Shown here one piece after another: positions 51,601 to 62,693 of a stretch of 64,000 bases of DNA (the stretch's first letter is position 1; each line of letters starts with the position of its first letter). The stretch comes from Dirofilaria immitis (lineage: Eukaryota; Nematoda; Chromadorea; Rhabditida; Onchocercidae): positions 682,001 to 746,000 of the forward strand of contig JAKNDB010000109.1 in NCBI GenBank assembly GCA_024305405.1. Direction: 5' to 3'. The translations under genes were made by a program, and so were the position numbers. The notes beneath the pieces are model-generated. The model made no database searches and was not told where the DNA came from. It worked only from the letters and a program-made list of their open reading frames with translations.

Positions 51601-53586
51601 TCATTTCTAATTTATAGGAGCAAACCTTAGCAGCTCAGAATTTAGAAATGGTTAAAGTGGCTTTAGAAGCAAAACTAAAGGAAGATGAAGAGGAGATCAA
51701 GAGAAAAGATGAGGAAATCAAAGTAGCGCTCAAAAAACAGGTAGGTTTCTGCTTTTTTATTTCATCATTTTAGTTTGGGGCTTTTCGAGAACCTTATTTG
51801 TGAGCGGTCTGTTTATTGGTTAAACGATGTGTACTCTTCACTCACATGAACGTGAATTTCTCTCCTGTACTTTTTCTGGATCAAAGTGACTTTAGAAGGT
51901 TTGCATTTAACAGTCCATGCTAGCTGAGAGCTGCTTTTAAAATGTATTTTTTATTCAGTCTTCGATGGTGAAAGAATTACGGCGTCAAGTGCAGTCGGAG
52001 AAAAGCGCGCTGAACAAGCCGAAAAGCACTTGGATGATGTTCTTGGTATGGGTGATGCTAATGTCTGTGCACATAGTCAGTTTCTTTATTGCATAGTTTG
52101 CTTGTTTTGCTTCATTATCCCTTAAATTTATCATTCAATGATTGTAGCCACATGTCTTAGTGAATGGTATGAAATTTACAGATTAATTCTCTAACGTCAA
52201 TCTATTTTATTTAGCATATATTAGAACGTTTTATACTGATAGTATCATTTTTAGCTTGTAGCTTTTATAATTAAACTGTTGCAATACAGTTGGTCTTGCA
52301 ATAAGATATATTCATATGCCTGGTAAAACGAATATGTAAATTGTAGATAACGCTCGAATACGAGTAGCTGGTTCGCCATCTACTCTTTCTGACCGTTTCA
52401 AGGTGAAAGGTGATGGGGAATCCAGTATTTGCTCATGGGCATTTGTGACAGAACCGGACAGAAATTCCTTTCATGTACGTTTATTTGAAAATTGCTATTA
52501 TGACTTTTGTTACTATTGATTCAAAAAGTAAAACTTTCCTTATCCGAAGAGTATAAGAATCACAATGTGCTGGAAGCTGAAATAAGATTTGAGCCACATT
52601 ATTCCGTTTATAAGTGTTAATCAATAAAATATTAGTCGAAAATAGGATGCTACTGATTTATAGCATTTTGTTATTTGAAGAATTTTCTTCGTTAGAAGCG
52701 TATCATCTTTGTTGTGTATTCATAATATTTTCATTATGACTTTCTTAGTAACTGATCAAGTTGATTTGCAGAATTTTGATGAAGAAAGTTCTTGTTCAGC
52801 ATCAATTTTGGAAGCTGATAATGCAGAATTAATTAGTCGCTTAGCTGTTTTGCAAAAGAAGCATGCTGAGACCCTTGATCGTGTAAGCATTTCTTTTTTT
52901 TTACAAACTTTATCAACCATATTTTTTCTGGAGAAGCAACACAAAGAAAAGAGAAGGAGAATGAGTTACGTGACGCTGGTTTTGGATTCTAATATCAGAA
53001 GTTACTTTTTAGTTAAGTGTGATTGAAGAAAAGAATACTTTGCTACGAAAAGAAGTGGATGAAAAGAGTGAAGTGATTGCACAATGGATTCGAACAATAC
53101 CTGATACTAATCATAGCCCACAAGTGGCAAATTCGCCTGGTTTGACATTTATTAAATTGGTTTCTTAGTTTGCCGAAATTTCTAAAATTTTTTTCAGCTT
53201 GTACTTTCTTTCCGCAGCTGGTAATTGCTGTTGCTGGTGCTTTAAGGTTTGCGATTTCGTCGTATGTTTGAAATGGTTCGTATGGATGAATCAGCTGCAG
53301 ACATACGTGATATGAATCGACGATTGCAACGTATGCTTGAAGAAACACTGTCGAAAAATCTAGTTCTGCAAAAGGTGGGTTTGAATTCTAATTTACTACA
53401 TTTTTAAGGTATTGGGCTGAATAATAGGAACATTTCTTTACCATACCTTTTCATGATAATTTAAATTGAATCTACTTATATTTCTGTTTCTTAATTTAAT
53501 ATTCTCTATTTTTATAGAACATCCAAACATTGTTGGAAAAAGAGAGTGACTTACACGCAAATGGAAAGAATGAACCGACTCGTTAG
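48618..53586 (+). CDS. gripap1: Coiled-coil protein resembling GRIPAP1/GRASP-1
   Basis: In vertebrates GRASP-1 is a Rab4 effector that couples early and recycling endosomes. Exons: 48618-48845, 49244-49381, 50032-50107, 50233-50307, 50448-50556, 50637-50805, 50967-51122, 51371-51481, 51618-51740, 51959-52045, 52347-52474, 52772-52882, 52934-52978, 53013-53139, 53247-53374, 53518-53586; about 590 residues, shorter than the human protein (about 840). Nearly all of it is predicted coiled coil rich in E, K, L and R. Diagnostic blocks are SEEEFCRLQEQLLELRNRNY near the N-terminus, LSSQEEEFRLQQSTLLSELN, VKELRRQVQSEK, and near the C-terminus IRDMNRRLQRMLEETLSKN. One added A at 52001-52004 is needed. 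The exon 13/14 boundary is weak. Generic coiled-coil similarity is the main alternative, but the N- and C-terminal blocks argue for this family. Confidence 0.82.
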
Positions 53587-54876
53587 TTGTAAACTAAAAA
53601 GTGTAAAGTTTTCTATAAACGTCTGCAGATCGTTAGTACTTGTGAAGATTTTCGAAAGTAATTGATATAAAATTTTTTCTTATACTGCTTTCGTATCAAG
53701 TTTCAAATTATTTTGCCCATGGAAGCCTTAAAATTAGGGATTGTAAAATTCTCGTGAATAGTTTCGATGATTTGAGGCTTCCGGATAAATATTGGAATTC
53801 TTTATCATCATTATGAAATGATAGTTGTAGATATTTTTTTATCACCTGACACTATAAATAGAATTATAAATAAATTTGATATAAATAAATATAAATAATT
53901 TATTGTATTATTTTTCTCATTCTTATCTTTTGGCTTGTTGAGGCATGAAATTCAAATGATGCCGTGTCGTAGTGCGGGTTTTTATAGAATAATTTAAGTT
54001 GAATCTGGTAGAAATTAGCAAAAACTTGTAGTGTTACGGCTGATATTTCTCAGTTATTGGGAATGTTTGTATTCGATGTTTACGATGTTGGTAGACGTTA
54101 AGAATAGTGAAATTTGAGTTTCTGAGAATATGAAAACAAATATGCACTGTGACAGATCGCCTGTTGATATTATTTTATTGATTTTATCCGAGGTTGTGAT
54201 CAGTTGACAGCATGTTTCATTTTATTTGTACAGTCCTTCAGTTTTAACATCACAAAGTGATGAAATTTATTATGTAAATAAATTTATTGCAATTTAGGCC
54301 GAACTTTCTGCACTTTAAAAATGTCGAATTATTGAGACATTATTATTTTGCATATTTTATAATTTTGAATATTTAATTCTTAATATGCTAATATGCGTGA
54401 TTTTGTGTTTTGCTTTAAAACTTTTTCGCTTTTAGTTAATAATTATTGTAATAATTGACATGCTTCCTCATTTAAGTAATTTTAAAACTCTAGCTATGTC
54501 CTTAGACACGCAATGTGAGGTAAACGACTGAATTTGATATTTCATGTATAAAAGTAATATTTCGCGAATATAAGAAAGGATTAGCGATTGACTGGGTGGG
54601 AAATGCTTGCTAATGATTAAAATGTATTTGGAATTAATTTGGAAGTTGGTGATAGTTGCAGTTTCGAGTGTCCCGGAAGATTAAGTACAATAAAAATAGT
54701 AAATAAAAAGAAAAATTTTTTACTTACAAAATATTTACATATTGAAATAAATAATTTAATCTTTCATATATATAACCGATACACATATATATAGCAAAGG
54801 AGTTTTACTTTTATATAGTAGTTTCCAAATAATCTAGGATTGTATCGTTGTTGGTAATATAGCAACGACGAGCTGA
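53587..54876. other. Spacer between the GRIPAP1-like gene and MON1
   Basis: 1.3 kb, moderately AT-rich. AATAAA at 53869-53874 is a good polyadenylation candidate for the upstream gene. The minus-strand open frame 54764-54979 mirrors MON1 exon 1. No separate gene is supported. Confidence 0.5.
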
Positions 54877-57800
54877 ATGGATAAGTGAAGCTGGATTCTG
54901 AATCCGAAGTAGCATCGGTAGTGCCTGGTGGCACAAATATACCTGAGACAAACGAGGAACTTGTTGTTGACCTCGACAAAACTGCATCAGTTTGTTTTTG
55001 TTGATTTCATAAGTACTTAAATTCTGGTTTATACTCTCCAGAAAAATGCATGCTTTATTTTAGTAAATAGTTTTTAGGGACTACGGACAGCTGATGACGG
55101 AACATATGAGGAAGATAGATGTGATGATGAAGCTTTGCTTGATGAATTGTCACGTCGTGAATTTACGGTATTTTTCAGAAAAATTCCATAACACTTATAT
55201 TCCTCTATGTTGCAATTTAATCCTTGATTTTTTTCCTTATTAATTGTATCTATATTTTTCATATCTCTATATATTTATATTTTTAAGGTATTTGTATTGT
55301 CTGAAGTTGGCAAACCGATCTTTGCATCCTGTGGGCACGAAGAGCAGTTATGCTCACTTATTGCACTCATTCAAACATTTGTTATGGTTGTTACTTCATG
55401 GAATGACAGTCTTAAACGAATCCGTTCGGCTCATATGCAAATTTCGTTCTCTTACCGAAGTCCACTTATTTTATGTATTGTCTCACGAGACGGGTTTCAG
55501 CTGGACGCTCAGGTGGATCTTGTTTACAAACAGGTAACTTCTTTAGAGAAGTGTTAATTAAAAGGATTTAGGAAGTGCTGTTGAAGTGCTTTATATTATA
55601 CCAACTTTTTCATTTATGTTGACTTAAAATTGGAATTTTGTGATATTCATTTCTGTTTTGCGATAATGACAAAAGATTCGAGTTGGAGGAGCATAGTCAG
55701 ATTTATTTTCTCTCATCATATAAGTTATAACTAAGGTATTTTGACGAATTAAAATTTTGGCATTTTAGATGCTTTCAATAATTTGTCGTGCTCAGTTGGT
55801 TTCAATTTTTCAAACTAAGGGACCTAATTTCGATTTGCGATTTATGCTCAAAGGTATGCTTTTTCCTGCGCTATCTATGAACTTTTCTGAGTGTTTCGAG
55901 AATAGTTTTTCTGAAAGAGTCTTAAAATTTTTTTCTAAAGTGCACATCACTTATACGCATATATAATGGGAATAATGTTTTGCGGGGAACGAATCAAAAA
56001 TTGATGATAGATTGAAAGTATCATAACTGCCTCATCTCACTATTTTTATATTTTCCATTACTGTTCATCGTTTCTTTTATCTATCGTATCTATGAGAAAT
56101 ATTTTTTCAGGTACGGATCGACATTTAAATGCTATTGTGTCCGGTTACAGAAATGATATAGCGGTTTTTATGCGTTCAATTCGAATATTTCCTATGGCTT
56201 TTGCAGATCGGGAACAATTCACAAATGCAATTGTATCAGCAGTCAATAGTGCAAAGTTAAGTTGTTCGGGTTTAACTTTTATTTTTCTACATATTCGGAG
56301 ATTCATTTTCCACTCTTATTTTATTTTCAATAATTTCATTTTAGGTTGGAAATGTTGTATATGGATTAGTTATAGCTAATCGGCAGCTTATCACAGTGGT
56401 CCGAATGAAAGGTATTGCATTAAATCCGTGCGATTTGCATCTTCTTATCAATCTTATTGATTGTAACCCGTCACTGAAAAATGCCGATAATTGGATACCC
56501 TTATGTTTGCCACAGTTTAACGACACGTATGTTTTTTTGCGTAAAAATTTATTACTATTTCGTCTATTTATCATTTCGAGAGCTAACAATTAAACCCTGA
56601 AATGTTACGTTAGCGTGTTTAAGATGATGAATGAAGTCTTATCTATTCACATAACGAGATAATATTGTAACGAATCTTGAAATTATATTTATCCTTATAT
56701 GGTATTAGAAGTGTGTAATATATGCAGAAACATTTTTGTGATCATCCACTACCAGCTATGCATTAATATTTTTGATTTTGTCCTGTTTTCAATGATGCCG
56801 GAAAATGCTATGATGTTTTTAGTTAAAGGTTACCTATCTTTTGACAGAACTTTGTGATTATGTTTATATTACATACAATTTAGGGGATTCCTCTATGCTT
56901 ATGTTTCTTTTATCTGGGAAGGCAGTAGCGCGTGCTTGTTACTGTTGTCTCTGGAACGTGGTGCATTTGAAACGCTTCGTGGTGTGAAAGAAGCAATTAT
57001 TACTAAATTACACTCACCGAAGTTACGTGTTTCATTGAAGAATGCCGTTGAAAATCCTTCTTTTTCAATATTCAAACGGTATTTTATTCTTATTATATGT
57101 GCAATAGCTTCAACAGAAAATGGTAAAAGGAATTTGATTAATAGTTTAATTCATTTCTATGATTTACCTAGAATATATTACACTAACAACACAATCATAC
57201 ATAAATTTTTTAAACGAGACTGATTTGTGAATAGATAAGACTGCATCCTGCACTTTAATTATCTAATATGAAAGTAAATATTCTCCCTTGAATGTTTTGA
57301 TATTATATCTTACCATGATTTAACATTTCTGATTCATTACCGTCTCCATTTTGTGATGAAACACTCGAGATGAATTTCGTAATAAATTAACACTGCCAGC
57401 AAGGAGATCGAGATAGTCTCTGCGATTTTAGAATTCGAGACTGATGGAGTTTTAAATTCCTTCCAAGAATGCAAGATATTTATAGGACGCTCCATCGGAT
57501 TTGTGGCATTTCACTTATAAAAATCGATGCTCAAGCCAAGTATGCTGTTCACAATACTCAGTGCCATTCGTTAGTAGAGAGGAACGCCAGAAGCTGCAAG
57601 AATATTATAAAAAATGTTTGGTTATTCTACGCGAACACCAAGTCTGAGGCACTTATTCATTACAAGGCCAGAATGTTGTTTACTATCAAATGTAGCTTTT
57701 TTTTTATAGATTCAATGCCAGATGCGACGAACTCATTCTTGGATTTTTTTCAATTTAGTGAGGATAAGTTGGCATCGAAAGCCTATTTTACAAAGCTATA

Positions 57801-58358
57801 TTTTTTATGACAGTGAGTTAAAGGGCACTGAACAAATGTCTGAAGTATAAAAATAAGGGATTTAAAATTTTGTAGGACATCAGATCAAATAAAATTAGAA
57901 TCGCAGCGAGCTGTTCTGAAATTAAGCAAAATGGTAATTGGAAGAAAATTATGATAATAATATTATAGTATAGCTATTCGAAACAGTGAAATTCATCTTG
58001 TTCATGATGCAATTGTGTATGAAGAATGGTTAAAAATTCTTTCGACGAAGATTTACTTTGCTCAGTTATTAGTTTTAATCCATCCATAGGATAAAACTTT
58101 ACGAGGAAATTAAGATAAGGATATTTCTCTCTAAACACGGGAAGCACTTTTGTAGGATATCATTATGTGTTTGAAAATTATTCCAAGTTGAGAAAAATTA
58201 AAAATAAATTCATCTAGGTTACCTCGAATTACGAATTGCACTGTGTACTAAGCCCATTTGTAACACGCGCATCGGCAAGTGCACATGTCGATCGCCTTTT
58301 GAAGATGCTCAAGAAGGAAGAATCGAAATTTTTTACCACATCTTCTGTATATTTTTAA
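54877..58358 (+). CDS. sand-1: MON1 (SAND-1), subunit of the Mon1-Ccz1 Rab7 exchange factor
   Basis: With CCZ1, MON1 displaces the Rab5 activator and loads Rab7 on maturing endosomes and phagosomes. Exons: 54877-54989, 55078-55167, 55288-55533, 55769-55853, 56111-56255, 56345-56526, 56884-57078, 57486-57691, 58218-58358; about 468 residues, slightly shorter than other animal MON1 proteins, with a short acidic N-terminus before the first longin domain. Landmarks: VFVLSEVGKPIFASCGHEEQ opening longin 1, YRSPLILCIVSRDG, ANRQLITVVRMKG, NPCDLHLLINLI, DLWHFTYKNR, and the C-terminal block NYELHCVLSPFVTRASA with LLKMLKKEESKFF. Added bases are needed at 54883-54884 (right after the start), 56253-56255, 57074-57076 and 57609-57614. 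With them the frame is continuous and all junction phases agree. Confidence 0.92.
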
Positions 58359-59360
58359 AATTACTAGCTTTGGTACACAAGTATTGATCAATAATAATAT
58401 GCTGCTTACTTCATTTATTGTTGGAAGATTTGAAAGAAAACGCAATATGCGTTTTTCGAGAATACAGGTGTTGGTTGAATCAAGTGAAATTAGAAAGAAA
58501 TTAATTTCTTTCTTAAAATAATTCTGTAGTTGAAGAGTAATTTGCTTGTTTACTTTATCTGTTTTTTTGTTTTGCTGCTAATAGTAACCTAACTTTGTTG
58601 TTGTTAGCAAATGCGCCGTTTTTTTTTCAAATTTTGCTGTGGAATGTTTGTGCTATTCATACTTTATAATATTTTTCATCGTCTTGAAATGAACAATTGA
58701 TGTTATATTTGCCAGCAGCAGTTCGGCGATTGCATTAATTATATTAGTGTGTATCCAGTCGGCGATTGCATTAATTATATTAGTGTGTATCCAGTCAATG
58801 ACTTAGCTACAAAATGTTTAGATTGTAATCTGTTCTTGTCTTAAATGTATGATTCCTAAATAGGATTGCTCAACAAATCGTATCTTACAATTTTTTTCTT
58901 CATTGTATTAAAATTTTTAATTGCATTTTTTTCTAATTTTCAATTGCATTTTAGTTGTGCTCTAGCAGGTGCTTTGATTTATTTTCGAGAAATGAATCTA
59001 AAAATACAAATTCTTGAACAAATTTCGTTTTTAATTTATAAATTTTGATGTCTTTCTTGAAATCTTGTTTGAAATACCGGATTTTTTATCACTTATTTAA
59101 AACTTACTTAATCCTATAGTGTGAATATTTTGCTATTTTTTTATTACATGTGGAAATCTTCATATCATGAATGATTATGTGTGCATGAATTATCACCGAC
59201 ATTAATTCATCTCGTTTTTCAATGTTTTTGGATGTTAAACTGAGGAATTTACAGGACATAAGGCTTAAGCGTTATTTATCAGTGATGATAATAAGTTGAT
59301 TGATTTGATTTTGGTAATATGCTAACTTTTGAAGATATTTTGCAGAAATTTCTATCAAAA
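58359..59360. other. Spacer between MON1 and uL2m
   Basis: 1.0 kb with short chance frames only. It contains an exact 36-bp tandem duplication. A TTTTGCAG acceptor-like site at 59338-59345 lies 15 bases before the uL2m start and could be a trans-splicing site. Confidence 0.45.
58724..58795. repeat. Exact 36-bp tandem duplication
   Basis: The unit starting CGGCGATTGCATTAATTATA occurs at 58724-58759 and again at 58760-58795 with no mismatch. Confidence 0.95.
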
Positions 59361-61396
59361 ATGCAAATTGCTGTAGCAAAAACATTACATTGCATTCGCA
59401 TATCACCGCACGCTTTATCTGTGTTAGCGAAGCGTTTTATACCTGCTCGCGGATCAAAGCCTCTGCCGAGGTATCTTTGGGATATGGAAGATTTAAAAGA
59501 GAAGACAAAAGAGAAATACACGCATGAACCCTTAATCATACGTCGCCTTGGCGGACGTGACCCCAAAACAGGTACAACTCCGGCTTTTGTTATGTTCCTA
59601 TCACCGTTATAGCTCTTTTCACAATTTCCCTTTCCTTTCATCTAGCAGTACGTATATTATCATCAGTTCAATCTGTCATATTACTGCAATCTCAATTCTC
59701 ACTTGAAGATGTTGTGGGTTACTTTGTTAAATATGATAATTCTGAATGAGATAATTATCGATCTTATTGACAATAAATTCGAATTTAAGTGACCGAATAG
59801 TGTAAAAGTTTTTTTTGGCAGGTCGGAAAGTCAATCAGCATATCGGTGGTGGTATTAAGTTTGACTATTTCATGATTGATTTCCATCGACGTGGCCCAAA
59901 CGAGCCTGATATCACTTACGATGAACGAGTAACTTTTTAAGATATTTTTATATAATCGTAGGCTTTACAAAAGTTATTTAAGTTGACATTTGCAAGTGTT
60001 TTTAGTTGTTAATTTTTGCTAAAAGCCTTAATTGTTGCTATAGTTAATAAGAAGGGAAATTCTAAAAAGGAATTCATTGGACATACTGGTTTATTAAAAT
60101 AAAATGAGATTCAATATCGGAAATACTAATATGAATTACTAGTTGACTTAAATTTGGCTATATGGACAATGAAATTAGTGCAACTGAAAGACAAATTTCC
60201 TAGCATATCTTTAGGTTATTGAAGTACGACGAGATCCGAATAGGACAAGTTTAATTGCACTCGTTGCTGGTTGGGAAGGTAAACGATGGATATTAGCAAC
60301 GGAAAATATGAGAGCTGGACAAATTATCAGTACGACGTGTTATATACCTGAAAGTCCTCAGGAAGGTTAGGAATTTCCTAACGCAAAGTCTAAGTTATTA
60401 GTTGGACAAGTTTATTCTATTACAATTTCAATAATTTTATAGGAAAAGAAGGTAATGCCTATCCGCTAGGAGCATTGGCAGCTGGTTCATTAATTAACTC
60501 AGTGGAAAAATTCCCAAATGAACGGAAATATCCTTCAACCGATGACGACGTTTTTATTGTTACTGCTGGTACATGCGCTGAGATTATCAGGCATCAGGGC
60601 GATCTTGTTGTTATCAGAGCAAGTTTTCTAAATTTTTAGTTTGAGATTCGGATTGAGTTACAAAGATTTTCAATTGCAAATTTATCCGCGTTGCAAAAAA
60701 CTATAATTAAAGAGGATTATTATAATTTGCATGTAATTAGAAGCCCAATTTTATACGCTGTAGTGATTCGAAAATAATATGATAGATATTCTCTATATAT
60801 GAATATATCAAACATCAAAATTATGTCGCTTCTTCCAGCTACCTCATAAACACGAATTTGCTCTCTCAAAGGAATGCATGGCTACAGTTGGCAGATTGTC
60901 ACATGCAGATTTTCATGAGAAGATTTACGGCTCAGCACAAATGCATCGACGCTTCGGCTACAAGATGTCCAGTGGCTTGTTCCAGAAGAAAGACGGTTAT
61001 TTGGGTCGGAAAATACGAAGATTACCACCACCACGAACGTTAGATGACTTCTATCTGCCTTATATTCCTTGTTATGAAAGACTTTTACACGCTAAGGAAA
61101 GCATTAACCATAAACATGGATTTACTTAAGTGGATCTGAAATAGCAAGGCCTTTAGGCAGAAGCCTTTACAACTACTTACTACCGATATCATCGCAGCCA
61201 GCACTCTCTTCATTCCTGCCGAGTTCTTTAAGTCTGCTATCAGATTGATTTTCATTTTAGATTAATACCGGAAGAACCACCACCAGAATCGGTTTCATTT
61301 ACCCTTACCAAGGAACAACAGAGCGGACTCACCGGTATTCATCGCATGCCACACATGGTTCAGGCCGGCTTTAATTATCGTGAATATCCAGACTAA
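59361..61396 (+). CDS. mrpl-2: Mitochondrial large-subunit ribosomal protein uL2m (MRPL2)
   Basis: uL2m binds 16S-type rRNA near the peptidyl-transferase centre of the mitochondrial ribosome. Exons: 59361-59571, 59822-59928, 60215-60365, 60443-60618, 60839-61129, and a possible sixth at 61261-61396. The chosen start gives a basic, acid-free leader (MQIAVAKTLHCIRISPHALS) fitting a mitochondrial presequence and lies just after an acceptor-like TTTTGCAG; an in-frame ATG at 59319 would add an acidic stretch. Conserved parts: RRLGGRDPKTGRKVNQHIGG, FDYFMIDFHRRGP, VRRDPNRTSLIALVAGW, CYIPESPQEGKEGNAYPLGA, and GYLGRKIRRLPPPR, where the human protein nearly ends. Exon 4 ends at AGA|GCAAGT, a GC donor. 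Exon 5 can stop at TAA 61127-61129; how exon 6 joins is unresolved. Confidence 0.9.
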
Positions 61397-62084
61397 TATT
61401 GTTTCCATGTATATAACAATAAAATTCCATTTATTTCAACCATACTTGCAATATAAGCCTAATAATCGGTTCTATGAGATGATAAACCGAACCAGGGTTA
61501 AAAATCCCTCTCATTCAAAGGAATGCCGATTATTCGTGGCTGTCTCAGTTAACCGAAAAAGCCTCAAAAATTTTTTCACCACGTCCATTCAGCTATTTTA
61601 GAAATAACTTATGACAAAAAAAAAAACAGGAAAAACAAATTTTGTGGGATTATGCCAGTAGCTACGCTTTGCTGGCAATACTTTGGCGCCAGCGACGAAT
61701 ACAAAGTAATATTAAAGAATCATGACAACAACACACAATATGATGGAGGACCCAACGATACAATTAAAAGAAGATCCGGTAGGAATAAATTCAAAGATCA
61801 TTAAGGATTCAGGTTGCAGAATAGTGAAACTGAATAGACACATGTATATATAAACAAAGAGAGAAACAATTCACGACAAATTAACAATTGAACAATAAAG
61901 AACGCTTGAAAAAACAAACAAAAAGAGGGAACCATTTCCAAAATTAACTAATGGTCCTAAATAACCCATGTCTCCTCATAATATCCTTCCAAAGGCCATA
62001 GTATTTGACCCATGAATTTCGAGGAATATGTGCGATTATATCCGAACATGTGAGAATAAACGCATTCTAAAGTGTGCAAACCTT
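61397..62084. other. Convergent spacer between uL2m and the DEAD-box gene
   Basis: About 690 bp between two 3' ends. Open frames at 61380-61601 and 62028-62243 (plus) have no support; the second is antisense to the helicase tail exon. Confidence 0.5.
61418..61423 (+). promoter_or_regulatory. Polyadenylation signal of uL2m
   Basis: Canonical AATAAA 22 bases after the TAA that closes the putative sixth exon. This mildly supports transcription through that exon. Confidence 0.55.
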
Positions 62085-62693
62085 TCACCAGCCATCACTA
62101 TAACTCATTCGTGTTTGTGTATCAAATCGGGGCCTTTTGGCGAAATCACCACCGCCACCACCATAGCTTCGTTTATAACCTCCGCCGTATCTGAAATTAA
62201 TTATTTGAACTTAAAACAAGAAATTATAAGTTCCAATTTCTAAATCTCAAATTTATTGAAGTAGCTGAATATCAAATTCGTCATTATCCTCTCATCAGAG
62301 CATAGAAGTGTAGCTCACCTTCCACGTCCTCCACTGAAATTATCCTTCGCCATTTGGTGTAATTCTGGAGGTATACTCTGATTTGCTTCTTCCAAAACTT
62401 TTATCAGATCTTTTGCTTTCGGAGCATTTGCATAAGTGAAGAATGTATATGCAATGCCCTGAAAAATAATACAATGCTTCCAATCTAGCTATAAAATAAA
62501 TATGGTCATTACGCTTCTGGATTCTACAAAAATTAATTTAAAAAAAGAAACGGATATTCGGAAACTCAATAGTTCTAGGTCAATATGAATCTTACAGTTT
62601 TGTCACGTCGTCCTGTTCGACCAATACGATGCACATAATCTTCGGAATTATTAGAATAATCGAAGTTTATAACGTACTTTATATCATCAACAT
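62085..62693 (-). CDS. ddx-17: DDX5/DDX17-type DEAD-box RNA helicase, C-terminal part
   Basis: ATP-dependent RNA helicase acting in nuclear RNA processing and transcription. Three last exons, minus strand: 62693-62596, 62458-62318, 62190-62085 (stop TGA). The first encodes [20 protein letters not shown] followed by motif [10 protein letters not shown]. The second gives [20 protein letters not shown] then [15 protein letters not shown], the DDX5/17 pattern. The last is a Gly/Arg/Tyr-rich RNA-binding tail ([20 protein letters not shown]) ending SYSDGW. Junction phases agree without correction. The catalytic DEAD core and the VATDVAARGLD exon are not in the window, so the next intron exceeds 1.3 kb and the 5' end lies to the right. 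The exact paralogue is not certain. Confidence 0.9.

Noticed and set aside
55244..55537. 97-residue ORF overlapping MON1 exon 3
   Set aside because: Alternative frame of the conserved longin-domain exon 55288-55533.
2440..58358. Interpretation of the broken frames as pseudogenes or programmed frameshifts
   Set aside because: All catalytic and structural residues are intact, splice sites are good, and breaks are one-directional in homopolymers across unrelated genes; assembly undercalling explains them more simply.
59279..59641. 120-residue minus-strand ORF over uL2m exon 1
   Set aside because: Shadow of the conserved uL2m exon on the other strand.
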